Shown here: piece after piece, positions 12,199 to 23,402 of the stretch
Layout: each line of letters opens with the position of its first letter
Numbering within the stretch: the stretch's first letter is position 1
Assembly (NCBI GenBank): GCA_947172415.1
Contig: OX359194.1
Coordinates: 4,340,001 to 4,404,000, forward strand
Direction of reading: 5' to 3'
From: Chondrosia reniformis
Taxonomy: Eukaryota > Porifera > Demospongiae > Chondrillida > Chondrillidae
Length of the DNA stretch: 64,000 nt
Position numbers and translations under genes: made by a program
Notes under the pieces: model-generated
Told to the model about the DNA's origin: nothing
The model's input: the letters and a program-made list of their open reading frames with translations, nothing else
Database searches by the model: none

Positions 12199-13402
12199 TT
12201 GACTACCAGGATATTAGTCTACTAATTGTTCCAGGGAAGGTGTACGCTACTGTATTTGATAAGAGGATACGAGCCATCACTGAAGAGAGTGTACTAGAAG
12301 AAAAGGGTGCATTCCGGAGGCAAAGAAGCTGCATTGATCAGTTATTCACAGTGAGACAACTCGAGGAGAAGATAATTGAGAAGAACAAAACAATGAACAT
12401 GGTATGCATAGACCTAGAAAAAGCCTTTGACACAGTGAATAGGGAGCTGTTATGGATTGGTGGTAGAGAGATATGGTGTCAAGAGGAGGCTGAAGGAAGC
12501 AGTGAAGTCTCTGTACCTAAGAAGTGAAGCATGTGTACGGATACAGGGGCAAAATTCAGACTGGTTTGGCGTAGAGAGAGGGTGTGAGACAGGGGTGCAC
12601 CTTGTCGCCTTGGCTTTTTAACCTATTTCTGGACAACATAGTGAGGGAGGCGAGGGAGAGTTTCCAGGGTGGTGTGCAGTTGGAAGCAAGTAAGGTACAA
12701 TTTCTTATGTTTGCGGGTGACCTTGCGGTAGTGACTGAAATGGAGGAGGACATGAAAAGAAATGTTGAAGTGCTCAATGAAGTAATGACAAAGTGGAAGA
12801 TGAAGATAAACTGGGAGAAGACCAAGGTGCTGGTAGTACAGAGGGAAGGTGGCACATGTCACATAGTTGTGGATGGAGTTGAGGTGGAAGGAGTACAGAC
12901 AGCAAAATATTTGGGGGCCATGTTTAATGAGGAAGAATCATGCGATCATGAGATTGAGAACAGGATTGGGGCAGCAGCAAGAATGGTGGGGGCATTAAGA
13001 AGTGAAATTATTGAACGCAAAGAGCTGTGGAGATGAGGTACCTTAGGAGAGTAGAAGGTGTGACCAGAATGGACAGATTAATAAATGAAGATATTAGAAG
13101 AAGGCTGGAGGTTGAAGCAGTTTTAGAAGTGGCAGATAGGAAGGAGTGGAGGAAAAAGATTGAGGAAATGCCTCAGGAGAGGTTGGCGAGAAGAGTGTTT
13201 GAGGAAGAGGTGTGTGGTAAACGACCAAGAGGGCGGCCAAGAAAGAGATGGAAAGATGACACTTGATGATTTTGCCTATATATTATTATGCAGAACAGTC
13301 TATATTCCTATAGAAACTGAAAATTTAAAGTATTTTTACTGTATGTAACAGCGACCTCCTACTGAGGAGATGAGCTACATGATGATGATGATGATGATGA
13401 TG
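12199..13402 (+). mobile_element. 5'-truncated RTE-like LINE
   Basis: The insert is bounded by a 10-bp target duplication TACCGGTACT (12189-12198 and 13403-13412). Its 3' end is a short ATG tandem run (13379-13402), which is typical of RTE-clade elements. Only the RT fingers/palm and the C-terminal tail remain. Confidence 0.8.
12229..13266 (+). pseudogene. RTE-like reverse transcriptase remnant
   Basis: Three frames hold the remains. 12229-12527 encodes RT motifs ending in the catalytic-aspartate region (IDLEKAFDTV). 12584-13036 has RQGCTLSPWLF, the YxDD equivalent and a YLGAMF thumb motif. 13027-13266 encodes the C-terminal GKRPRGRPRKRWKDD tail common in RTE and related LINEs. At 12716-12718 the first Asp of the F-A-D-D box is Gly (FAGD), so the active site is lost. 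Frameshifts lie near 12470 and 12580, and a deletion is likely near 13027. This is a dead copy; clade assignment rests on the tail and the 3' ATG repeat. Confidence 0.78.
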
Positions 13403-13412
13403 TACCGGTACT

Positions 13413-15487
13413 AGTTATATTTACTCGTTGAAGATACTAAATGTACGTACTAGTTCTTTGAACTAGTTTTATGGATTACTTGAATGTACTAGTTGTATGT
13501 AGTAGTTATATTTACTACTTGTATGAACTAGTTACATGTACTAGTTGTATGTACTAGTACTAGGTTTATTTACTAGTTGTAGGTACAAGTGGTATTTAAA
13601 GGTTTAATGTAATAGTTGTATGTACTAATTGTATGTTCTAGTTGTATGTACTAGTTGTATGAACTAGTTATGTTGAAGTTGTTCGTGCTAGTTGTATTAA
13701 CTTGTTGTATGCACTATTTATAACTAGTTGTATGAACTAGTTGAATGAAATAGTTGTAGGTACTATTACTGGTAATATTAACTAGTTGTAGGTACTACTT
13801 GTATGTATAGTTATATGTACTAGTTGTATGTACTATTTACTAGTTGTGTGTACAATTTGTATGGTCTGGTTGTATGTACTAGTTGTATGAACTAGTAATA
13901 TGTACTAGTTGTCTGTATTAGTTGTATGTACTAGTTGTAGATAATAGTCGTATGTACTAGTTGTAAGTAATAGTTATATGTCCTAGTTGCATAAAGTAGT
14001 TGTATGTACTAGTTGTATGAACTCGTATGTACTCATTTCTAGTTTTATGTACTAGTTGTATGTACTAGTTTTATGACTAGTACTAGTTATATTTACTCGT
14101 TGTAGATACTAAATGTACGTACTAGCTGTATTAACTAGTTTTATGGACCAGTTGAATGGACAAGTTATGTAGTACTTGTTTGTGCTAGTTGTTTTAACTA
14201 GTTGTATGCACTATTTATATACTAGTAGTTGTATGAACCAGTTGTCGGTACTATAGCTGGTATTATTAACTAGTTGTAGGCACTACTTGTATGTACTAGT
14301 TGTATGTACTGTTTGTATGTACTAGTTTTGTACTAGTAGTTTGTGCTAGTTGTATGTACTAGTTGTATCAACTAGTCATGTACTAGTTGTATGAACTAGT
14401 TGTATGAGCTAGTCACTATTGTTAAGTTCTAGTTGTATGTTCTAAATACATGTACTAGTTATATGTACTAGTCCTATGTACTAGTTGTGTGTATTAGTTG
14501 TATGAACTAATTTTCTGTTCTAGTTGAATGTACTATTCGTATCGACTAGTTCTATGTACTAGTTGTGTGAACTAGTTGTGTGAACTAGTTGTGTGTACTA
14601 GTTATATGTACTATTTGTATGTACTAGTTGTATTTACTAGTTGTAGCACTAGTTTTAAATACTAGTTGGTTGTATGTACTAGATGTATGTACTAATTGTA
14701 AGTAAGAGTTCTATGTACTAGTTGTATGAAGTAGTTGTATGTACTTGTTCTATGTGCTATTAGTATGTACTCGTTACTAGTTGTATGTACTAGTTGAACG
14801 TACTAGTTGTATATACTAGTTGTATATACTAGTTGTATATCCTAGTTGTATGCACTAGTAACTAGTTGTATGGTCTAGTTGTATGTACTAGTTGTATTTA
14901 CTTGTTGTATGTACTGGTTATATCTAGTACTTGTGTGTACTAGTTGTATGTACAAATTGTATGTACAAGGTGTATGTACTAGTTTTATTTACTAGTTGTA
15001 TGTCCTAGTATTAGTTATATTTAATATTTGTAGGTACAAGTTGTATGTAGTAGTTGCATGTAGTAGTTGTATGTACAAATTGTATGTACTAGTTGTATGT
15101 AATAGTTGCATGTACTAGTTATGTACCAATTGTATGTACTAGTTGTATGTATATATTACTTGTATATCCTAGCTGTGTACTAGTTGTATATACTAGTTTT
15201 ATGTGGTAGTTTTATGTTCACTTTCTATGAACTAGCTGTATGTACTGGTGTGTTGTTGTTCGTACTAGTTGTATTCATGAGTTTTATAATCTCTTTCTAT
15301 GTACGAGTTGCATGTACTAGTTTCTAGCTAGTTGTATGCACTGGTTGTGGGTACTAGTTGCAAATAATACTTGTATGTCCTAGTTGTATATACTAGGTGT
15401 ATGTACTATTTATATATACTAGTTATATGTGTATGTACTAGTTATATGCAGTACTTGCGTGTACTAGTTGTATGTACTAATATTATG
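13413..15487 (+). repeat. 13-bp minisatellite array
   Basis: Forward-orientation array. The part from 15323 on is the distal copy of the duplication that opens the window. I see nothing else in it. Confidence 0.95.
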
Positions 15488-15725
15488 AAAAATCTAAGAT
15501 ACCATTTTCCTACATGCTATATGCCTATTCTGTAAAAGAGCCTATAGGGGAACTAAACCTAAAGAGAGCTTTAGATGAAGATACAGTAGTCTTTTCTCCC
15601 TTCTTTCATCTTCTTCTCCACTGGATCAGACAGCCGTTTCTGGGAATTCCACCCTTCATCAGTGATCCTGGGAGTCTTTGTCTTTTTCTTTATCTTTATC
15701 TTGATCTTCTGTGAATCCTTGGCTG
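15488..15725 (-). mobile_element. 238-bp hammerhead-bearing insert, copy A
   Basis: The empty site is preserved at 161-170, which shows that 238 bp were inserted between TATG and TGTAC with at most a 2-bp duplication. A second copy lies at 30644-30882. On the minus strand it contains a hammerhead-type motif. Similar ribozyme-bearing ends occur in Penelope-like elements, so this is probably a small non-autonomous relative. The short ORFs across it look spurious. Confidence 0.8.
15616..15674 (-). ncRNA. Hammerhead ribozyme motif (type I), copy A
   Basis: Read on the minus strand: stem I is GGATCA with TGATCC (6 bp perfect) plus an outer CTCC/GGAG. The core is CTGATGA (15656-15662) and GAAA (15637-15640). 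Stem II is GGG/CCC flanked by an A-A mismatch. The minimal stem III, CGGCTGTC, ends in the GTC cleavage triplet, with predicted cleavage between 15629 and 15628. All core elements are present but stem II is weak, so activity is uncertain. Confidence 0.68.
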
Positions 15726-16508
15726 TACAAGGTGTATGTACTAGTTTTATATACAATGTTGTACGTACTAGTATTAGGTATACTTAATAGTTGTATGTAG
15801 TAGTTGCATGTAGTAGTTGTATGTATGAATTGTAAATACTAGTTGTATGTAATAGTTGCATGTACCAGTTATGTACCAATTGTGTGTACTAGTTGTACGT
15901 ATATATTACTTGTATGTACTAGCTGTGTACTAGTTGCATATCCTAGTTTCTTGCTAGTTGTATGTACTGGTTGCGTGTACTAGTTGCAAATATTACTTGT
16001 ATGTCCTAGTTGTATATACTAGGTGTATGTACTATTTATATATACTTGTTATATGTGTATGTACTAGTTATATGTATTAGTTATATGCAGTACTTGTGTG
16101 TACTAATTGTATGTACTAGTTTTATGTACAAGTTGTACGTACTAGTATTAGGTATACTTAATAGTTGTATGTAATAGTTGCATGTAGTAGTTGTATGTAC
16201 AAATTGTATTTATTAGTTGTATGTAATAGTTGCATGTACTAGTTATGTACCAATTGTATGTACTAGTTGTGTACTAGTTGCATATACTAGTTTTAAGTGG
16301 TAGTTTTATGTTCATTATGAACTAGCTGTATGTACTAGTGTCTTGTTGTGCGTACTAGTTGTATGGATGCATTTTATATACTCTTTCTATGTACTAGTTG
16401 CATGTACTAGTTTCTAGTTGTATGTACTAGTTGTATGCACTGGTTGTGTGTACTAGTTGTATATATTACTTGTATCCTAGTTGTATGTACTAGGTGTATA
16501 TACAATTA
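15726..16508 (+). repeat. 13-bp minisatellite, distal part of the segmental duplication
   Basis: Matches 166-949 nearly base for base. I see nothing else in it. Confidence 0.95.
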
Positions 16509-19500
16509 GACAGGCTGTGGCCTAGGTGCACCAGTGGTGAAGAAAACCCTGGGTCAACCAGAATAGGTGATTCCACTGGTGCCTCCCAGGTGGATGCACC
16601 TGAATGTAATAGCCTTTCTTCGGTCCCCATGACAATCCAACCTGACCTCTCGACCGAGGAAGTGGTTAGGGCACTAATTGATTGCTATGAGCAATCTGAA
16701 CCCAAAAGAGGTGGCTATCAGAAGCGTTTAGAGCAGGAATGGCTGAGCAAATACCCACATTTGCCTCAGACCGGTCGAACCCTTGCCTTCCAAGCCAAAA
16801 TGAACTTGGTAGGAGAAGGAGTACTGCAAGTAACTGGTAACCGAGATTTAGATTTGGTTAATGATGCACCGCAAGGTGCCTCTAGAGGGAGAAGGATCCA
16901 AGGGGTGATCTGGAACCTTCAGAGGAATAATATCCTCATGGAGCTCTACCGAGAAAGTAAGCCCATGGAAAAGGGGTATGCCGAGCGGTTGTACCAGGCT
17001 TGGAATGCTAAAATGCCAGACCATAAACCACAAAGGTAGCGCTAACTACAAGAGTTAGTAGAATCCAAAGAGGTCAAGGTCTCTCGAGACTAAACCTTGT
17101 GGAACATGACTCTCGTGGTTTAGCCACCCTAACTGAGACTGTGGAGGAAGGTGTGAGAGCCCAGGGACAGGAAGAGCCACACCAAGTTCAGGCCAGGACT
17201 GGACAAAATGGTAAGCTGTTTACAGGCCCTGTTGAAACTACCTCACATGATCATCCCAGTCCCAGGACAAGTGGCAATGATCATCTGATGCAACTTTTAG
17301 GCAAAGCAAAAGATGCCTGTCTCCAAAAGAAACCTGGAGATTTCTCTGGTAGAAAACCCTGTGGGGCAGTGCGGTTCAACCATGTTGATATGACACTGCT
17401 TCAGGAGGCCAATGATTGGGTGGAGAAAGAGTGGCAGGAAGGCCCTAGGTCGGCCTGGCACCTGAACGGCCTGGTCTCCTGTTTCTATGGCTGTGAGGGG
17501 AAAACAACCAACGAATCGCAGCCATGCAACTAGAGAAGGAAATCAGACAATCAAAAGAGTTGTAAGAGACAGGGAGGTCACATAAGTGAAAAGGTCTTAG
17601 GTTTAGAAGAATGCTTGCCTAGTTGGATGTGGAAATAGCGCGTCAACAGAGTAATAAGCCTATGACCAAACCCCAGAAAGTACTCCGAAGAAAGCTTAGG
17701 AGGGAGTTCCATTCATTAAACCTGAATGTGCTGATTAGAGCTCGGGAACAGACACTGGGGAAACCCAGGGTCTGGACCCTACAAGAACGAAGATTGGTTG
17801 ACCGCAGGAAATTCCTGGAAAAAAACACCTTTGGAATACCCAAAGGAAGTTCCAGATGAATGGCAATATTCCAACCTCCAATGAAGCTCCCTCAATTGAG
17901 GTAGTAAGAGACGTTTTGACAAAGACTGAGCTACTGTGCTTGAGTTGAGGACTGCGGGGAAGGTGGTTAGGAGCACCCCTGTTAAATATAACAGGGGACT
18001 CTTCCAAGGAGACTCCTTATCGCCACTCCTCTTTTGTCTGGCCATAGCTCCTATATCCCAAGTTCTTAACAGAACCAAGGGATATACCCTCTGGCATAAT
18101 GGGGAAAGGAACACCATGTCACACTTGTTGTACATGGATGACCTTAAGATATATGCTGGAGGGCCTGATAAACTCAGGGAAGCCATGGAATGTGTGGAGA
18201 AAACCTCAAATGCCATTGGCATGAAGTTTGGAGCGAGAAAGTGTGGAACAGCTCATATGCAAAAGGGGAAGGTTCTGGCCGTCCCAGACAACCCTGAACG
18301 CAGTGAAGAATCCTTAAGGGGCCTTGAAAAAGGTACTACTTATAAGTTCCTAGGGCTAGAACAACAATTTGAGGTAGATGACAGCAAGGTCAAAGCTTGC
18401 TTGATCAACAAATTGAGGAAGAGACACCACAGAGTGTTGGGCTCTCACCTCAATGGTAAGAATGCTGCAGAAGCCTCTAACATGTTGTGTGCCTCTCTAT
18501 TGAGATACTCTTACCCAGTTTTGAAGTGGACACAAAGTAAGCTTCCAAAACTGTACCGAATGGTGAGAAAGATCATTAGAAAGTACCAGTGTCATCACTA
18601 TAACTCTGCCATTGAGAGAGTAAACTTGCCTCTCTCTCAAGGTGGTAGAGGGCTGTGTAGTTTTCCTTTGGATCACGACAGGGCTCTTGTGAATCTGGCA
18701 AGATACCTCCATACTGCCAATGATCCACTCACAGCTGTTGTGATTAAACACCAAAAGTAGCTGGAGTGCTCAAGCAGAGGAGGACTGTCTTGAAAGAAGC
18801 CAGATTGATACTGGGAAGCCATGGAATAGAACTAGAACCGGAAATGGGGCTAAGGACAGATCCCTCACAAAATAGTGTAAGAGAATGGAGGAGAGTGGGG
18901 CGTGAGCTCCGGGAGGCTCAGACTAGAAAGGTTAAAAAGTAACCTAGCCGAAAAGTCTCACCAAGGCTTATACCACAGACAGGTCACAAAAAAGGAGTCT
19001 TATGTGTGGCTTTCTGAGGGGAGACTCAGACCTCAAACTGAGGCTCTGATTCTCGCAGCCCAAGATGATGTGTTGCACACTAGGTGGTACCGAAATAGGA
19101 TTCTGAAGAATTCTAGCCTCCTAATGTGCAGAGAATGTGGCAAGGCTATGGAAACGGTCAAACACATACTAAACATGTGTTAGCCCAAGGGATTTTCTCT
19201 CTACAAAGAGAGACATGACTGGGCAATACTGATAGTATTGTGGAGATTGTTGAAAGAATATGGATTCAAGCAGGAAGAACCCTGGTACAAACTAGAAGCA
19301 AAACCAATCTATGAGAATAGGGCTGTCAAAATCTTGTGGGATCCTAGTATCCCTACAGATAAAGAAATGACAGAAAGAAGGCCAGACTTAGTGGTTGAGG
19401 ATCGGCTATGTAAGTCCATCTACATTATTGAGATGTCAGTTCCTACTGACAGCAATATTAATGGAAGATGGCAAGAGAAGTTCCAAAAGTACCAGAAGCT

Positions 19501-19998
19501 GGCGGCTGATATGAGGAAACAATTTAGGGGCTACCGAATTAAGGTAGTCCTGATGATAATTGGTGCTTTGGGGACAGTGGAGATGCTCCTGGAAGACCTT
19601 AGGGGAATTCCAAAGCTGTCAAAAAGTGCAGTAGAAGTGATGAGAGCCATGCGGAGAACTGTTCTCTGTACGGCTGTGAGGATATTGAGGCGACATCTAT
19701 CTGTTGAGGGATTGGGGCCTGGACAATAAGTAGTCCTATCCCATTCCTTGCCTGTCGACCTCTGAAAAGCAGTGGTGGATTTGTGTATGGAGGTACTCCC
19801 GCCTATTATGACGGTCAACTTTGGCCCGACGTGCACCTGTCTGCTGCTGCCGGAAGGAGCAAAGCCGAGGCTTCTGGCTAAAAACCCGAGGAAGGGAAAA
19901 CATAACGGACTGAGGGTTGTCCAAGCCAGACACTCATAGCCTTAGTAAACTAAGGCAGGAAGTAACAAGGTTCTCCATTAAGGCTTTTGTTTCTAAAG
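16509..19998 (+). mobile_element. R2-group LINE, copy 2
   Basis: It lacks the ribozyme region and begins within the 5' UTR at GACAGGCTG. It ends at GGCTTTTGTTTCTAAAG and passes directly into minisatellite. About 660 bp of the RT fingers are deleted (junction near 17926), with the same left breakpoint as in copy 1. It keeps the YMDD box, CCHC knuckle and endonuclease. Confidence 0.9.
16630..19729 (+). pseudogene. R2-group LINE ORF, copy 2 (deleted and frameshifted)
   Basis: The start is the ATG at 16630, homologous to copy 1, although the first Myb repeat has Ser in place of its leading Trp. A one-base loss near 17027 ends the first frame at 17039. Coding continues at 17099-17533 and 17623-17859, followed by the deletion. 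17936-18760 encodes the RT palm with FQGDSLSPLLF and YMDD and the thumb. A stop, then 18902-19183, carry the CCHC knuckle (CRECGKAMETVKHILNMC), which is followed by a TAG. 19238-19729 encodes the restriction-like endonuclease with RPD and IIEMSVP and the conserved C-terminus. At least five lesions make it inactive. Confidence 0.88.
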
Positions 19999-21552
19999 TA
20001 TACTAGGTGTATGTACTATTCATATATACTAGTTATATGTGTATGTACTAGTTATATGTACTATTTATATGCAGTACTTATGTGTACTAGTTGTATGCAC
20101 TAATTTTATGCACTAGGAGTATGTACTAGTTTTATGTACTAGTGTATGTACTATTATTAGGTATACTTAATAGTTGTATGTTGTAGTTGCATGTAGTAGT
20201 TGTATGTACGAATTGTATGTACTGGTTGTATGTATATATTACTTGTATGTCCTAGCTGTGTACTAGTTGTATATACTAGTTTTATGTGGTAGTTTTATGT
20301 TCACTTTCTATGAACTGGCTGTATGTAGTAGTGTCTTGTTGTTCGTACTAGTTGTATTCATGAGTTTTATAATCTCTTTCTATGTACTAGTTGCATGTAC
20401 TAGTTTCTAGCTAGTTGTGTGCACTGGTTGCGTGTACTAGTTGCAAATATTGCTTGTATGTCCTAGTTATATATACTAAGTATATGTACTATTTATATAT
20501 ACTAGTTATATGTGTATGTACTGGTTATATGTACTAGTTATATGCAGTACCTGTGTGTACTAGTTGTATGTACTAATTTTAGGTCTAGTTTTATGTACTA
20601 GTTGTAGATACTAGTCGTATGTACTAGTTGTAAGTTATAGTTATATGTACCAGTTGTATGAAGTAGTTTTATGTACTAGTTGTGAGTTATAGTATGTACT
20701 CGTTGCTAGTGTTATGTACTAGTTGTATGTACTAGTTGTATGAACTAGTACTAGTTATATTTACTCGTGGAAGATACTAAATGTATGTACTAGTTTTATG
20801 AACTAGTTTTTTGGACTAGTTGATTGTACTAGTTGTATTAAGTAGTTATATTTACTAGTTGTATGAACTAGTAACATGTACTAGTTTTATGTACTTGTAC
20901 TAGGTTTATTTACTAGTTGTAGGTAAAAGTTGTATGTACAGGTTTAATGTAATAGGTGTATGTACCAATTCTATGTTCTAGTTGTATATACTAGTTATAT
21001 GTACTAGTTATGTTGTAGTTGTTCGTGCTAGTTGTATTAACTAGTTTTATGCACTATTTATGTACTAGTTGTATGAACTAGTTGTAGGTACTATTACTGG
21101 TAAAATTAAAGAGTTGAATGTACTACTTTTATGTACTAGTTATATGAACTAATTAAATGTACTACTTACTAGTTGTATGTACTAGTTGTATGTACTAATT
21201 GTATGTTCTGGTTGCATGTACTATTTTTATGTACTAGTTATATGTCCTAGTTATATGTATAAGTTACTAGTTATAAGTTCTAGTTGTACCTTCTAAATGT
21301 ATGTACTAGTTTTACGTACTAGTTGTGTGTACAAGTTGTAGGCACTAGTTGTAGGTACTGGTAATATTAACAAGTTGTAGGTACTACTTGTATGTACTAG
21401 TTATATGTATATACTAGTTTTATGTACTATTTACTAATTGTATGTACTAATTGCATAGTCTGGTTGGATGTACTAGTTGTATGAACCAGTAATATGTACT
21501 AGTTGTCTGCACTAGTATATTTTATATTCACTCGTTGAAGATACGAAATGTA
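19999..21552 (+). repeat. 13-bp minisatellite array
   Basis: Forward array. 20190-20430 repeats a higher-order block also seen at 15130-15350. I see nothing else in it. Confidence 0.95.
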
Positions 21553-21766
21553 CGTAGAATATATACGATACGTAAATCAATTAAGCCAAAGGATGCTATA
21601 ACCAATTTAACAATGGACGGTTTTAAATTCCTTCCAGTGTGTAACCGATAACACTAAATAACGCATTCACTCTTAACGATTGAAATCGAAAATTCCTTAT
21701 TAATTAGCGCTTGTTACGTGTTGATCGCTATAAGGCAGCCTATCCCTAAGGAACAGCCATAAGGTA
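21553..21766. other. Unidentified 214-bp insert
   Basis: Non-minisatellite sequence interrupting a higher-order block whose uninterrupted version can be read near 13430. It contains inverted words around ACACTAAATAACG and CCTTATTAATTAG but no long ORF, no obvious terminal repeats and no known ribozyme core. Confidence 0.5.
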
Positions 21767-23001
21767 CCAGTGTACTAGTTGTAGGTGCTAATTGTATACA
21801 TTAGTTGTATGTCTTATGTACTAGTTGTGTGTTCTAGTTGCATGCAGTAGTTGTGTGTACTAGTTGTGTGTACTAGATTTAAGTACAAGTACTAATTATG
21901 TTTGCTAGTTGTAGGTACTAGTAATATTTCCTTGTTGTAGGTTCAAGTTTTATGTTCCAGTTGTGTGCACTAATGGTAAGTAAGAGTAACTTGTTGTATG
22001 CTCTATATAGTTGTGTTTTTAGTTATATGTATTGGTTGAATGTACCAGTTGTATGTACTAGTTACTAGTTCTAGTTATATGTACTTGTTGTATGTATTAA
22101 GTATATGTACTAGTTAATGGATTAGTTGTATATACTTGGTGAATGTACTAGTGGTGTGTACTAGTTGTATGAACTCTAGATGTATATACTAGATGTATAC
22201 TAGTTGTATGTACTAGTTGTAGTTCTAGTTTATGTTCTAGTTGCATACACTATTTATATGTACTAGTTACCTGTGTATGAATTTGTTTTTGTTGCAGTTG
22301 TGTTTATTAGTTTTATGTACTAGTTGTGTGTACTAGTTGTAAGTATTAGTTGAACGTTATAATACTAGTTATACTAGGTGCTAGGTGGGTACTAGTTGTA
22401 TGTACTAGTTGTATGGACTAGTTGTATGTACTACTTGTTTGTACTAGTTGTATGTACTAGTATGTACTCGATACTCGTTGTATTTACTAGTTGTAAGTAC
22501 TAGTTGTAGGTTCTAGTACTAGTTGTACTAGGTATTAGATAGGTTCTAGTTGTATGTACTAGTTCAATGTGCTAGTTGTATGTTCTAGTTTATGTTCTAG
22601 TTGTATATACTATTTATAAGTACTAGTTCCCTGTGTATGGACTAGTTTTATGTAGTAGTTGTGTGTACTAGTTATATGTGTATGTAATATGTATATATAG
22701 TAGTTGTATGTACTAGCTGCATTGAATAGTTATAGGTTCTAGTACTAGTTATAGTGGTTACTAGGTGGGTACAAGTTGTATGTACTAGCTGTTTGTTCTA
22801 TTTGTATGTACTATGTATATGTGTATGTACTAGTTATATTTAGTAGTTGTGTGAACTAGGCGTATATACTAGTTGTTTGTACTAGTTATATGTACTAGTT
22901 GTATGTACCAGTTGTATGCACCATTTATATGGACTAGTTGTATATACTAGTTGTAAGTACTAGCTGTAAGTTCTAGTACTAGTTTATACTAGGTACTAGG
23001 T
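21767..23001 (+). repeat. 13-bp minisatellite array
   Basis: Forward array with variants of the AGTACTAGTTATACTAGGTAC block. I see nothing else in it. Confidence 0.95.
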
Positions 23002-23197
23002 TGGTATGGCGTAATACGTTCCAGTGATTATTTCTGATCATTTTAGCCTTTACACAGGCTTAGTGCAATTAACTCCCTTTGTCAATGTGAGTGCTCAGTC
23101 TCACTTAGACTGTAGCCTCCATCCTCACTTAAAATGAAACCACAAATGGTTTCACTTGTGGTGGATTTATAAGTGAGGGCAGTCATCCTATTTACCA

Positions 23198-23264
23198 TCA
23201 TTGAAGTGTACCACACTGATGAGCCCAAACGAGGGCGAAACAGCTGTCTGTGGTTCTTTGATGA
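23198..23264 (+). ncRNA. Hammerhead ribozyme, type I, apparently intact
   Basis: The core CTGATGA is at 23216-23222 and GAAA at 23237-23240. Stem II is GCCC 23223-23226 with GGGC 23233-23236 around loop AAACGA. Inner stem I is ACCACA 23210-23215 with TGTGGT 23249-23254. An outer stem I, 23198-23206 with 23256-23264, pairs all nine positions including two wobbles, separated by a small internal loop of the kind that docks with loop II. Stem III is the palindrome ACAGCTGT ending in the GTC cleavage triplet, so cleavage is predicted after C23248. The very short palindromic stem III suggests activity as a dimer or multimer, as in other animal hammerheads. Confidence 0.88.
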
Positions 23265-23318
23265 ATTTTTTTCCATCTTCGGATGACTGGGAGGCGATCA
23301 CTGGTTGCCAACTTAATA

Positions 23319-23364
23319 GGACTTCGGTCCCCCAGCCAAGATCAGACTTCGGTCACTTGGCTGG
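23319..23364 (+). other. Two TTCG-loop hairpins in the hammerhead unit
   Basis: GGAC-TTCG-GTCC (23319-23330) is a perfect C(UUCG)G tetraloop hairpin. Next, CCAGCCAAG (23332-23340) pairs with CTTGGCTGG (23356-23364), enclosing a second GAC-TTCG-GTC hairpin (23345-23354). Such stable folds fit a structured RNA element. Confidence 0.75.
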
Positions 23365-23402
23365 TATGGCGTAATACGTTCCAGTGATTATTTCTGATCA
23401 TT

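Larger units (their letters stand above)
23002..23402 (+). mobile_element. Retrozyme-like 360-bp unit with terminal redundancy
   Basis: A 41-bp direct repeat occurs at 23002-23042 and again exactly 360 bp later at 23362-23402. The insert is thus one full unit plus 41 bp, as expected if a circular or multimeric RNA of 360 nt had been copied. The unit carries an intact hammerhead ribozyme and two TTCG-capped hairpins and has no coding capacity. Small non-coding hammerhead elements (retrozymes) with this design are known in plants and animals. Assignment to that class is inference. Confidence 0.72.

Noticed and set aside
12716-12718. RTE-like RT as a possibly active enzyme
   Set aside because: The catalytic Asp is Gly here and the frame is broken several times.
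15514-15714. Hydrophobic short ORF in the 238-bp insert
   Set aside because: The frame is open by chance; copy B reads differently and the conserved signal is the minus-strand ribozyme.
23082-23276. 64-codon minus-strand ORF over the hammerhead unit
   Set aside because: It lies across the structured RNA and has no recognisable domain.
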